64,000 nucleotides of DNA from an uncultured Clostridia bacterium (GTDB lineage Bacteria; Bacillota; Clostridia; Oscillospirales; Acutalibacteraceae). How positions within the stretch are numbered: position 1 is the stretch's first letter; every line of letters begins with the position of its first letter. Below, one piece after another: positions 1-7,584 of the stretch. The translations under genes were made by a program, and so were the position numbers. The notes beneath the pieces are model-generated. The model ran no database searches and was not told where the DNA came from. It saw only the letters and a program-made list of their open reading frames with translations. Where the stretch lies: positions 1-64,000 of the forward strand of contig CALEJF010000035.1 of assembly GCA_937898625.1 (NCBI GenBank), read 5' to 3'.

Positions 1-2
1 AT

Positions 3-116
3 AAAAAGATTTATCTTAACGAAGAAAGAATTAATGGCTTAACATATGCCGACGGCACACCAATCGCAACAGGATATCACAATGTTGATGCAGACGGTAA
101 ACTTATAATTGAATAA
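3..116 (+). CDS. C-terminal fragment of an unknown protein
   Basis: An open frame enters from the left edge and ends at TAA (114-116), giving 37 residues that end in DADGKLIIE. It has no internal start with a ribosome site, so it is the tail of a gene that begins outside the window. The fragment is hydrophilic with a glycine/aspartate turn and no recognisable motif. It is convergent with the lysine operon and shares the hairpin at 131-160 with it. I cannot assign a function. Confidence 0.6.
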   Translation, partial: KKIYLNEERINGLTYADGTPIATGYHNVDADGKLIIE

Positions 117-125
117 ATCTAACAT

Positions 126-160
126 CAAAAAAGGCTTACTGATTAATTTCAGTAAGCCTT
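126..160 (-). terminator. Intrinsic terminator ending the lysine operon
   Basis: A 12-bp stem (131-142 with 149-160) and a 6-nt loop are followed on the minus strand by six T residues (125-130). It lies 20 bp beyond the stop of the ACT protein gene and probably also stops the convergent partial gene. Confidence 0.85.
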
Positions 161-179
161 AAACTTTATCATCTTATTT

Positions 180-632
180 TTATGAATTAAGTGCTGAATA
201 AACTGCATCACCGTCGTGTGCATAAACGAGAACAGAAATATCAACTTCAGAAGTTGTAATCATTCTTACCTCAACATCTGCTGATGCAATAGCAGAGAAT
301 ACTTTTGAAGCAACACCGGGACAATTCTTCATTCCTTCCCCAAAAACTGAAATCTTTGTATTACCACTGCTAATTGCAAGTTTAAGTTCAGGATGTAGTT
401 CACGAAGTTTTGATGCTGTTTCAAAAACTTTTCCTAAATCTTCATCATTAACAGTAAATGAAAGGTTAGATGTTTTACCCTGTGGAGGATTCTGTGAAAT
501 CATATCAACATCAATTCCTGCATTTGAGAGCATCTGGAAAATTTGCGCAACAACTTTGAAATCAGCAGGGGAGTCATTAATTGAAATAAGAGTTACGTTT
601 TCAATCATTGTAATATTATCAATATTTTTCAT
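180..632 (-). CDS. Stand-alone double-ACT regulatory protein
   Basis: A 150-residue protein made of two ACT modules (about residues 12-75 and 90-148), resembling the C-terminal regulatory half of aspartokinase; the second carries SEVDISVLV, close to the aspartokinase effector strand. There is no kinase domain. ACT domains bind amino acids and control the enzymes they are joined or bound to. It starts at ATG with AGGAGG seven bases upstream, 12 bp after dapB, as last gene of the asd-dapA-dapB operon under the lysine riboswitch. I infer a lysine- or threonine-binding partner for an aspartokinase encoded elsewhere, or a direct effect on an operon enzyme. No effector is proven. Confidence 0.8.
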   Translation of the reverse strand: MKNIDNITMIENVTLISINDSPADFKVVAQIFQMLSNAGIDVDMISQNPPQGKTSNLSFTVNDEDLGKVFETASKLRELHPELKLAISSGNTKISVFGEGMKNCPGVASKVFSAIASADVEVRMITTSEVDISVLVYAHDGDAVYSALNS

Positions 633-644
633 TGTTTAACCTCC

Positions 645-1397
645 TTATGAATTAACTAAATCTTTCATTGAGTAAAATCCCGGTTCTTTACCAACAAGAA
701 ATAAACCTGCATTTACAGAACCATTTGCAAAAAGTTGTTTTGAATATGCTGAATGAGAAATTTTAATAACTTCATCAGGACCAGCAAAGATTATTTCGTG
801 TTCACCTACAATTGTACCACCACGAACTGCATGAATACCAATTTCGTTCTTTGTTCGTTTCATTCTCTTTGAATGACGGTCAAATTCATAAATTGGTTTT
901 TCATCTAGTGCTTCTGAAATAGAGTCAGCAAGCATTAAAGCAGTACCACTTGGAGCATCAATTTTTTGATTGTGATGTGCTTCAACAATCTCAATATCAA
1001 AACTGCCTTGAAGTACTTTAGCTGCTTTTTTAGCAAGTTCAGAAACAAGGCTAACACCAATTGACATATTTGCAGAGAAGAAAAGAGGGACTTCGTTTGA
1101 AGCATTTTTAATATCTTCAATCTGTTGCTCATTAAGACCCGTTGTAGCAATTACAGCAGGCATTTTCTTTTCTTTAGCAAAGCATAACAAATCATTAAGG
1201 ACTGACGGATGTGAAAAATCAATAATCACATCAGCATCAACATTAATTTCGTTAAATGATTTAAAAATTGGGAATGAACACTCTGCTGTTGCTATATCCA
1301 CACCTGCAACTATTTCACAGTCATTTCTGTTTTCAACACAAGTTGTAATTGCTTTGCCCATTTTACCAAGAGCACCGCTTAAAATAATCCTTGTCAT
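645..1397 (-). CDS. dapB: 4-hydroxy-tetrahydrodipicolinate reductase DapB
   Basis: Reduces 4-hydroxy-tetrahydrodipicolinate to tetrahydrodipicolinate with NAD(P)H, the second committed step towards diaminopimelate and lysine; cytosolic. The 250 residues show the Rossmann nucleotide loop GALGKMGK (8-15), the ATTGL segment (about 83) and the catalytic stretch HHNQKIDAPSGTA (about 141-153) with the His-His and Lys expected of the family. Length is typical. The ATG start has only a weak ribosome site (GGACGTGA). It lies 22 bp after dapA and 12 bp before the ACT gene, so co-transcription is very likely. Confidence 0.97.
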   Translation of the reverse strand: MTRIILSGALGKMGKAITTCVENRNDCEIVAGVDIATAECSFPIFKSFNEINVDADVIIDFSHPSVLNDLLCFAKEKKMPAVIATTGLNEQQIEDIKNASNEVPLFFSANMSIGVSLVSELAKKAAKVLQGSFDIEIVEAHHNQKIDAPSGTALMLADSISEALDEKPIYEFDRHSKRMKRTKNEIGIHAVRGGTIVGEHEIIFAGPDEVIKISHSAYSKQLFANGSVNAGLFLVGKEPGFYSMKDLVNS

Positions 1398-1419
1398 TTT
1401 TTCACGTCCAACAATAAAA

Positions 1420-2310
1420 TTAGATTAAATTGTACTTTTTAAGTACAGATTCAAGTTTTGCTGTTTTTGCATCTTCCATCTCACAAAGTGGCATACGAAG
1501 AGGACCAACATCAAAGCCCATCATTCTCATAGCTACCTTTACAGGAATGGGGTTAACATCCATAAACATTGCATTAATAAGGTCAAGATATTTAAGCTGA
1601 AGCTCAGCACTTTCTTTTACTTTACCTTCAAGATAAAGAGTAGGAATATCGTGTGCGAGTTTAGGACAGATATTTGAAAGAACAGAAATAACACCTTTAC
1701 CGCCAAGTGACATTAAAGGAACAATCTGGTCATCGTTACCGGAGTATACATCAAGTTTATCACCACAAAGAGCAATTGTTTCAGCAATCTGTGAAATGTT
1801 ACCGCTTGCTTCTTTTGTAGCAATAATATTTTTGTGCTCACAAAGTTCAGCGTATGTAGATGGAAGAACATTTACACCTGTTCTGCTTGGAACATTATAA
1901 ATAATAATTGGTTTTGAAGTATTATCAGCAATAGCATTATAATGCTTTACAAGACCCATTTGTGAACATTTGTTGTAGTAAGGTGTAACAACAAGCATTG
2001 CATCTGCACCTGCTTTTTCCGCATCGTTTGAAAGTTCAATAGCATAAGCAGTTTCATTACTACCAGTACCTGCGATAACAGGAATTCTGTGATTAACAAC
2101 ATCACAAGTAAACTTAATTACATCGGAATGTTCTTGTGGAGTAAGTGTAGCACTTTCACCAGTAGTACCACAAATCACAATTGAATCTGTTCCGTTTGCA
2201 ATGTGATACTCAAGAAGATTTTCAAGTGATTTGTAATTAACACTTAAATCATCGTTAAATGGTGTTACAATTGCAACACCACAACCTGTAAAAATAGGAT
2301 TATTACTCAT
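1420..2310 (-). CDS. dapA: 4-hydroxy-tetrahydrodipicolinate synthase DapA
   Basis: Condenses pyruvate with aspartate semialdehyde, the branch point to diaminopimelate and lysine. The 296-residue TIM barrel shows GTTGES (about 48-53), the catalytic tyrosine region YNVPSRTG (about 136-143) and the Schiff-base lysine in ATKEASG (about 165). Length is normal. ATG start with AAGGAG nine bases upstream. It sits between asd, which makes one substrate, and dapB, which uses the product; the lysine riboswitch upstream of asd should control all of them. Confidence 0.98.
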   Translation of the reverse strand: MSNNPIFTGCGVAIVTPFNDDLSVNYKSLENLLEYHIANGTDSIVICGTTGESATLTPQEHSDVIKFTCDVVNHRIPVIAGTGSNETAYAIELSNDAEKAGADAMLVVTPYYNKCSQMGLVKHYNAIADNTSKPIIIYNVPSRTGVNVLPSTYAELCEHKNIIATKEASGNISQIAETIALCGDKLDVYSGNDDQIVPLMSLGGKGVISVLSNICPKLAHDIPTLYLEGKVKESAELQLKYLDLINAMFMDVNPIPVKVAMRMMGFDVGPLRMPLCEMEDAKTAKLESVLKKYNLI

Positions 2311-2334
2311 AATAAAACTCTCCTTAATTGGAAA

Positions 2335-3414
2335 TTAGTCCATATAACCTTCTGCACAAAGAAGTTCAGCCATAAGAACAGCACCGCCTGCGGCACCGCG
2401 AAGTGTATTGTGTGAAAGACATACAAATTTGTAGTCATATTGTGTATCTTCACGAAGACGACCAACAGAAATTGCCATACCACCCTCAAGGTCACGATGA
2501 AGTTTTGTCTGTGGCATATTATCTTCTTCAAAATAGTTGAGGAATTGTTTTGGTGCATGTGGAAGTTCAAGTTCCTGTGCACGACCTGCAAAGTCTTTCC
2601 ATATATTTAATATTTCTTCTTTGCTTGGTTTATTCTCAAATCTTACAAATACTGCACCCATATGACCATTTGAAACTGGAACACGAATACACTGTGCTGT
2701 AAAGTTTGGTGAATCTGCATCAACGATAACATCACCTTCAACCTTACCCCAAATCTTAAGTGGTTCTTTTTCGCTCTTTTCTTCCTCACCACCGATGTAA
2801 GGGATTACATTATCAATCATTTCAGGCCATGTCTGGAATGTTTTACCTGCACCTGAAATTGCCTGATATGTGCAAACAAGAACATCCTTAATACCAAACT
2901 TTGAAAGAGGGTAGAGAGCAGGAACATAACTTTGAAGTGAGCAGTTTGATTTTACTGCAATAAATCCTCGTTTTGTTCCAAGTCTTTTTCTTTGAGAAGG
3001 AATGATTTTAGCATGGTCTGCATTAAGTTCAGGAACAATCATAGGAACGTCAGGAGTATGTCTATGGGCACTATTATTTGAAATAACCGGACATTCAGCC
3101 TTTGCGTAAGCTTCTTCCAAAGCCTTAATTTCATCTTTCTTCATATCGACTGCACAGAAAACAAAATCAACCTGTGAAGCAATTTTTTCAATATCAGCTG
3201 TAGCATCCATAACAATAATGTCTTTCATTGCTTCTGGAATCTCTAAATCCATACACCATTTTGCACCAACAGCCTCTGAATATTTCTTTCCAGCAGAGCG
3301 TGGACTTGCAGCAAGGACTTTAACATCAAACCATGGATGATTATCTAAAAGAGTCATAAATCTCTGACCTACCATACCTGTCGCACCGATTACACCAACA
3401 TTATACTTTTTCAC
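2335..3414 (-). CDS. asd: Aspartate-semialdehyde dehydrogenase
   Basis: Reduces aspartyl phosphate to aspartate semialdehyde with NADPH, feeding lysine/diaminopimelate and the threonine-methionine branch. The 359 residues include the nucleotide loop GATGMVGQ (10-17), the acyl-enzyme cysteine in KSNCS (about 155) and the histidine segment SNGHMGAVF (about 246). The length and the SNCSLQSY context fit the longer archaeal/fungal-type subfamily rather than the roughly 330-residue bacterial type. The start codon is GTG (3412-3414), supported by GGAGG nine bases upstream. First gene of the operon, directly behind the lysine riboswitch and its terminator. Confidence 0.95.
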   Translation of the reverse strand: MKKYNVGVIGATGMVGQRFMTLLDNHPWFDVKVLAASPRSAGKKYSEAVGAKWCMDLEIPEAMKDIIVMDATADIEKIASQVDFVFCAVDMKKDEIKALEEAYAKAECPVISNNSAHRHTPDVPMIVPELNADHAKIIPSQRKRLGTKRGFIAVKSNCSLQSYVPALYPLSKFGIKDVLVCTYQAISGAGKTFQTWPEMIDNVIPYIGGEEEKSEKEPLKIWGKVEGDVIVDADSPNFTAQCIRVPVSNGHMGAVFVRFENKPSKEEILNIWKDFAGRAQELELPHAPKQFLNYFEEDNMPQTKLHRDLEGGMAISVGRLREDTQYDYKFVCLSHNTLRGAAGGAVLMAELLCAEGYMD

Positions 3415-3454
3415 TTGAAATTACCTCCAAATAATGATATTATATCTTTCGTTA

Positions 3455-3490
3455 TAAAAAATCAGTAATGATTATGACACCATTACTGAT
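3455..3490 (-). terminator. Riboswitch-controlled intrinsic terminator before asd
   Basis: Stem 3481-3490 with 3461-3470 (ATCAGTAATG / CATTACTGAT), 10-nt loop, then a T run on the minus strand (3455-3460). It lies between the lysine aptamer and the asd ribosome site, where a premature stop of transcription in high lysine is expected. Confidence 0.88.
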
Positions 3491-3522
3491 AAAAATACAT
3501 AGGTATTATGGTTTTCATAATA

Positions 3523-3690
3523 CGAAAGCACTCCATCAAGTAATGATGACAGTCATATTACTGTTAATAATACAACCAGAAAAATCAAATCCCAAGCCCT
3601 GTTTTTTCTTCGGCAACAAACCCTTTCACGCTTTATCAAAAACTCTTGGGAGTTTCAAAAACGATACTGATTTTTGTTGCACCTCAATCG
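3523..3690 (-). promoter_or_regulatory. Lysine riboswitch (L box) aptamer
   Basis: Read on the minus strand, the leader has the conserved L-box blocks in order: GAGGTGC, AGTA, GTGAAAGGG, TGCCGAAG, GGGCTTGGG, ACTGTCA and GGAGTGCTTTC. These match the known core of lysine riboswitches, including the junction and the P4/P5 arms (P5: CATCA-TTACT-TGATG). A further hairpin (about 3504-3522) and the terminator at 3455-3490 follow, then the asd ribosome site. In this family bound lysine favours the terminator and lowers expression of lysine genes, which fits asd-dapA-dapB downstream. Confidence 0.95.
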
Positions 3691-3702
3691 CTCTAATATA
3701 AT
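3674..3702 (+). promoter_or_regulatory. Candidate sigma-A promoter for queA-tgt
   Basis: TTGTTG (3674-3679), 17-bp spacer, TATAAT (3697-3702), 64 bp before the queA start. The -10 is perfect and the -35 weak. It overlaps the -10 of the opposing lysine-operon promoter. Inferred from sequence only. Confidence 0.5.
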
Positions 3703-3726
3703 ACCATTATAGAGCCATTGTGTCAA
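3698..3726 (-). promoter_or_regulatory. Sigma-A promoter of the lysine riboswitch operon
   Basis: On the minus strand, TTGACA (3726-3721), exactly 17 bp, then TATTAT (3703-3698). Transcription would begin about 3691, at the first bases of the lysine aptamer, which supports the call. Confidence 0.8.
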
Positions 3727-3765
3727 ACATTTTTAACATTTTCTATATTTTTACGGAGAAACACC

Positions 3766-4794
3766 ATGAAAAAATCTGATTTTTATTACGATTTGCCCAA
3801 AGAATTGATTGCACAGACTCCAATTGAGCCTCGTGACCATTCAAGAATGATGGTTTTATCTCGAGATAATAATACCATTGAACATAAGCATTTTTATGAT
3901 TTTATTGATTATTTAAATCCCGGAGATTGCCTTATTCTCAATAATACCAGAGTACTTCCTGCGCGTATGTATGGAGTAAAAAAAGATACAGGAGCAATTG
4001 TTGAATTCTTACTTTTAAATAATCTTGGTAATGACCGTTGGGAAACTATAACAGGGCCCGGTAAAAGAGCAAAAGTAAATACTGAATTTACTTTTGGTGA
4101 TGGAATTCTGTCATGTAAAATAGAAAAGGTTTTAGAGAATGGTAACAGAATCGCAAAATTTAATTATGATGCTTCAAATATATATGAAGTCTTAGATAAA
4201 GTTGGTGAAATGCCATTACCTCACTATATTACTGAAAAACTTGAAAATAAAGAACGGTATCAGACTGTTTATTCCAAAGAGTTAGGTTCTGCAGCTGCAC
4301 CAACAGCAGGTCTACATTTTACTGATGAAATAATGAAAAAAATTCTAGATAAAGGAATTAGAATAGGATATGTAACATTGCATGTCGGTATCGGTACTTT
4401 TAGACCTGTTAAGGCTGAAAATATTGAAGAACATGAAATGCACTCTGAACACTACCAAATTCCAAGAGAAACTGCAGATTTAATCAATGAAACAAAGAAA
4501 AATGGTGGTAGAGTAGTTGCCGTTGGAACAACTTGTTGCAGAACTCTTGAAAGCGTAATGAATAGTCAAGGAGAAATGAAAGAATTTGATGATTGGACAA
4601 GCATCTTTATTTATCCCGGATACAAATTCAAATGCATTGATGCTCTTTTAACCAATTTTCATTTACCAGAAAGTACACTTATAATGCTTGTTTCAGCATT
4701 ATATGATAGGGAAAAAGTATTAGAAGCATATAACAAAGCAGTTCAGGAAAAATACAGATTTTTCAGTTTCGGTGACTGCATGTTCATTTATTAA
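3766..4794 (+). CDS. queA: SAM:tRNA ribosyltransferase-isomerase QueA
   Basis: Transfers the ribosyl part of S-adenosylmethionine to preQ1-modified tRNA, making epoxyqueuosine at the wobble base of GUN anticodons. The 342 residues show the family start (SDFYYDLPKELIAQ), the RDHSRMMVL segment, LGSAAAPTAGLHFT and the C-terminal NFHLPESTLIMLV. I chose ATG 3766 over an upstream in-frame start because an ACGGAGAA ribosome site precedes it and it gives the usual length. tgt, the previous enzyme of the pathway, follows 9 bp later, and yajC comes next, a very common arrangement. Confidence 0.97.
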   Translation: MKKSDFYYDLPKELIAQTPIEPRDHSRMMVLSRDNNTIEHKHFYDFIDYLNPGDCLILNNTRVLPARMYGVKKDTGAIVEFLLLNNLGNDRWETITGPGKRAKVNTEFTFGDGILSCKIEKVLENGNRIAKFNYDASNIYEVLDKVGEMPLPHYITEKLENKERYQTVYSKELGSAAAPTAGLHFTDEIMKKILDKGIRIGYVTLHVGIGTFRPVKAENIEEHEMHSEHYQIPRETADLINETKKNGGRVVAVGTTCCRTLESVMNSQGEMKEFDDWTSIFIYPGYKFKCIDALLTNFHLPESTLIMLVSALYDREKVLEAYNKAVQEKYRFFSFGDCMFIY

Positions 4795-4803
4795 GGAGAT
4801 ATT

Positions 4804-5934
4804 ATGTATAAACTTATAAAAAAATGTGGTAATGCAAGACGAGGTGAATTTGAAACTGTACACGGAACAGTCCAAACACCCGCTTTTATGAATGTTGCAA
4901 CGCAAGGTGCTATTAAAGGTGGAGTTTCGGCTTATGACTTGAAAGATATAAACTGTCAGGTACAGTTGTGTAATACATATCATTTGCATTTAAGACCAAC
5001 AGATACCCTTGTAAAAGAAATGGGAGGACTTCATAAATTTACTGGCTGGAATGGACCTATCCTAACAGATAGTGGTGGATTTCAAGTGTTTTCTCTTGCT
5101 TCATTACGAAAAATCAAAGAAGAAGGCGTATATTTTTCTTCACATATTGATGGTCATAAAATATTTATGGGACCTGAGGAAAGTATGCAGATTCAGTCAA
5201 ATCTTGGTTCAACAATTGCAATGGCATTTGATGAATGTGTTGAAAATCCCGCAAAATATGAGTATTCAAAGCAATCATGTGAAAGAACAACAAGATGGCT
5301 TATTCGTTGTAAAACTGAAATGGACCGACTTAATTCATTACCTGATACCATTAATAAAAATCAAATGCTTTTTGGTATTAATCAAGGTTGCACATTTGAC
5401 GATGTAAGAGTTGAACATATGAAGGAAATTGCTAAACTTGACCTTGACGGTTATGCAATCGGTGGTCTTGCAGTTGGCGAACCTAAAGAAGATATGTATC
5501 GTATCATTTCCGCTGTTGAACCACATATGCCGGCAGACAAAATACGATATTTAATGGGTGTTGGTACTCCAGGTAATATTCTTGAAGCTGTCAGAAGGGG
5601 AGTTGACCTTTTTGATTGCGTTATGCCAAGTAGAAACGCCCGCCATGGTCATCTATTTACAGATGCTGGTATCATAAATATTAACAATAAAAAGTATGAA
5701 AAAGATGATTTGCCAATTGACCCAACATGTAATTGTCCAACTTGTCAAAGACATTCAAGAGCATATATAAGACATTTGTTTAAAGCACAGGAAATGTTGG
5801 CCATGCGTCTTTGTGTAATGCATAATCTGTATTTTTATAATAATTTAATGACGAGAATTAGAGAAGCATTAGATAATGATACTTTTGAAGATTTCTACAA
5901 TAAATATGTAGACAGATTAGATACAAGGATATAA
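4804..5934 (+). CDS. tgt: tRNA-guanine transglycosylase
   Basis: Exchanges guanine-34 for preQ1 in tRNAs with GUN anticodons, the step before QueA. The 376-residue barrel shows LTDSGGFQVFSL with the active-site aspartate (about residue 89), GGLAVGEP (about 220), the nucleophile region DLFDCVMPSRNARHG, and the zinc site CNCPTCQRHSRAY plus a later histidine. ATG start with AAGGAG seven bases upstream, in the gap after queA. Length normal; all key residues present. Confidence 0.98.
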   Translation: MYKLIKKCGNARRGEFETVHGTVQTPAFMNVATQGAIKGGVSAYDLKDINCQVQLCNTYHLHLRPTDTLVKEMGGLHKFTGWNGPILTDSGGFQVFSLASLRKIKEEGVYFSSHIDGHKIFMGPEESMQIQSNLGSTIAMAFDECVENPAKYEYSKQSCERTTRWLIRCKTEMDRLNSLPDTINKNQMLFGINQGCTFDDVRVEHMKEIAKLDLDGYAIGGLAVGEPKEDMYRIISAVEPHMPADKIRYLMGVGTPGNILEAVRRGVDLFDCVMPSRNARHGHLFTDAGIININNKKYEKDDLPIDPTCNCPTCQRHSRAYIRHLFKAQEMLAMRLCVMHNLYFYNNLMTRIREALDNDTFEDFYNKYVDRLDTRI

Positions 5935-5960
5935 TATTTTAGCAAATATTTGAAATTTAC

Positions 5961-5989
5961 TTGAAAATTATAAATTCTTTATGTATAAT
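5961..5989 (+). promoter_or_regulatory. Sigma-A promoter for yajC
   Basis: TTGAAA (5961-5966), 17-bp spacer, TATAAT (5984-5989), 39 bp before the yajC ATG. It sits in the only sizeable gap after tgt, so yajC can be expressed apart from queA-tgt. Confidence 0.7.
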
Positions 5990-6028
5990 ATAAAAGTTAT
6001 ATTTAGTTCAATTTGGAGGAATAATAAA

Positions 6029-6448
6029 ATGACAGACTTTTTAACATTTGCTATGATGGGTGCTACTGATGCATCAGCACAACAAGGTGGTTTAAAAGAT
6101 ACTATGCCAATGCTCATTATGATGGCTGTGCTTTTTGGTGCTATGTATTTCTTTACAATCAGACCACAGAAAAAACAGCAGAAAATGGAACAGGAAATCC
6201 GTGAGAATACACAGATTGGTGATGAAATCACAACAATTGGCGGTATATGTGGTAAAGTTGTTTCAGTTAAAGATGACACAATTGTAATTGAAACAGGTTC
6301 TGATAGAGTTAAGATTAAATTCAAGAAATATGCTATTCAGACAAATCACACAGCAAATGAAAAAATTCAGGCACAGCGTGAAGCTGCAAAGGCTGCTATG
6401 ATGGAAAAGAAGGCAAAGAAGTCCAAAAAGGATAAAGACGCTGAATAA
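6029..6448 (+). CDS. yajC: Preprotein translocase subunit YajC
   Basis: Small accessory membrane protein of the Sec translocase. The 139 residues hold one transmembrane helix (about 27-44), then the hallmark RPQKKQQKMEQE and the IGDEITTIGGICGKV segment, ending in a lysine-rich tail. ATG 6029 is chosen over an upstream in-frame start because TTTGGAGG stands 9 bases before it. It has its own promoter and is followed by a terminator hairpin at 6469-6502. The tgt-yajC order is widely conserved. SecD/SecF are not in the window. Confidence 0.95.
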   Translation: MTDFLTFAMMGATDASAQQGGLKDTMPMLIMMAVLFGAMYFFTIRPQKKQQKMEQEIRENTQIGDEITTIGGICGKVVSVKDDTIVIETGSDRVKIKFKKYAIQTNHTANEKIQAQREAAKAAMMEKKAKKSKKDKDAE

Positions 6449-6468
6449 TTAACATAAAAAATATTTTC

Positions 6469-6502
6469 CCCTCATATTCTTTATTGAATGTGAGGGATTT
6501 TT
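6469..6502 (+). terminator. Terminator after yajC, 3' arm carries next gene's ribosome site
   Basis: CCCTCATATTC (6469-6479) pairs with GAATGTGAGGG (6486-6496) with one G-U pair, followed by ATTTTT. The GAGGG of the 3' arm is also the only ribosome site for the next gene (ATG 6505). Confidence 0.8.
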
Positions 6503-6504
6503 CT

Positions 6505-6918
6505 ATGCTCAATAAAAAGATAAAAAAAAGAAAACTGAATTTTTCTGTTCCAATAGCAAATATTATTGGATTACTTATTTCATCATTAATTGGAATTTTT
6601 GTTATAACAATATTGACTTTGGTTGTTTCTTGTATTATATCAAAATCTTCAAATTATCCTTTACATACTGAAATATATTTCTGTGGATGTGTTGGATTTG
6701 GTGCGCTGATAGGTGGATTTATATCAGCTAAAAAATGTAATTTTAAAGGATTTGTTTCAGGTTTTATTTCTTCTTTTGTAACTTCATTTCTTATTACAAT
6801 AATAATGTTGTTTTTTTCGAGTGGAAAACTAAACGAAAAAACACTTATACTGTTCTCGCTGATTGTTGTGTGTTCAACAATTGGTGGAATAATTAGTGCA
6901 AATACTAAAAAAAGATAA
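6505..6918 (+). CDS. TIGR04086/YrzE-like small membrane protein
   Basis: A 137-residue integral membrane protein with a basic N-terminus (NKKIKKRK) and four predicted helices (about 15-40, 53-72, 78-100, 108-130), several glycine-rich. Length, topology and position after yajC fit the TIGR04086/YrzE group found in spore-forming Firmicutes, whose role is unknown. I chose ATG 6505 over an in-frame TTG at 6484, because the TTG lies in the terminator loop without a ribosome site. Expression must read through that hairpin or start inside yajC. Confidence 0.7.
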   Translation: MLNKKIKKRKLNFSVPIANIIGLLISSLIGIFVITILTLVVSCIISKSSNYPLHTEIYFCGCVGFGALIGGFISAKKCNFKGFVSGFISSFVTSFLITIIMLFFSSGKLNEKTLILFSLIVVCSTIGGIISANTKKR

Positions 6919-6942
6919 AGTTAGAGTAATTAAGGATAAAAT

Positions 6943-7584
6943 ATGACAAGAGTAATAAATCTTAGAAAATTTACAAAAAACAGAAATAAGATTGATATAA
7001 AAAATAAAAATACAATCATATATGAAGAAAGAAACAAAGTTTTAATTTCAGTAATCTCTATTATATCAATTCTTTTAGGTTGTTTACTTTTTAAATACAA
7101 CCAGAATTTATGTATAAGTTATATAGAAAACTATGTTGACTCTTTACAAAGACTATCGTTTGTAAATCTGTTTATTTATATTCTAAAATCGGAACTTGCA
7201 TATTTCTTACTTGTATTTTTCATTGGAACGAGTATTGTTGGCAAGCCTTTAGTTGTGATTTCACCTATATTAAAATGTATTTTCATTGGGTATTTAAGCA
7301 GTTATATTTATAGTGAATATAGACTAAAGGGAATAATGCTGTGTTTAATAATTCTTTTCCCGTTATTCGCAGTTTCAACTTCAACTCTAATCTTTGCTTG
7401 TAACGAAAGTATGTATATGAGTACATATATTTCGAGAGTTATTACAAAGAAAAATACAGCTGATGATAATGCCATCAGACTGTATTTGATACGATTTTTA
7501 ATTCTTTTTATCATGGATATTATCTGCATATTAATAAATTCATTTATAACAAGAATGATTATACAAAGATTTAATCTGTTGTAG
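6943..7584 (+). CDS. spoIIM: SpoIIM-like sporulation membrane protein
   Basis: A 213-residue polytopic membrane protein. Helices are seen at about 33-51, 70-97, 103-123, 129-150 and 183-208, with the FFIGTSIVGKPLVV segment typical of the SpoIIM/DUF95 family. Length equals the Bacillus SpoIIM class, a part of the DMP engulfment complex. In many spore-formers spoIIM is next to xerD, as here, though the two genes are convergent and overlap by 14 bp. ATG start with AAGGAT upstream. Sequence identity is low by eye, so the family is likely and the exact role inferred. Confidence 0.7.
   Translation: MTRVINLRKFTKNRNKIDIKNKNTIIYEERNKVLISVISIISILLGCLLFKYNQNLCISYIENYVDSLQRLSFVNLFIYILKSELAYFLLVFFIGTSIVGKPLVVISPILKCIFIGYLSSYIYSEYRLKGIMLCLIILFPLFAVSTSTLIFACNESMYMSTYISRVITKKNTADDNAIRLYLIRFLILFIMDIICILINSFITRMIIQRFNLL

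Noticed and set aside
3468..3701. Plus-strand open frame of 77 codons between asd and queA
   Set aside because: It lies fully inside the antisense of the lysine riboswitch and terminator, has no ribosome site and no family features.
3704..3726. TATAAT at 3706-3711 on the minus strand as -10 of the TTGACA box
   Set aside because: Only 9 bp separate them. The TATTAT at 3698-3703 has the correct 17-bp spacing and is used instead.
6484..6504. TTG start extending the TIGR04086-like protein by seven residues
   Set aside because: The TTG is in the loop of the yajC terminator and has no ribosome site; ATG 6505 has GAGGG in place.
7571..7584. Frameshift or truncation at the spoIIM/xerD overlap
   Set aside because: Both proteins have normal lengths and complete ends; a 14-bp convergent overlap is acceptable.
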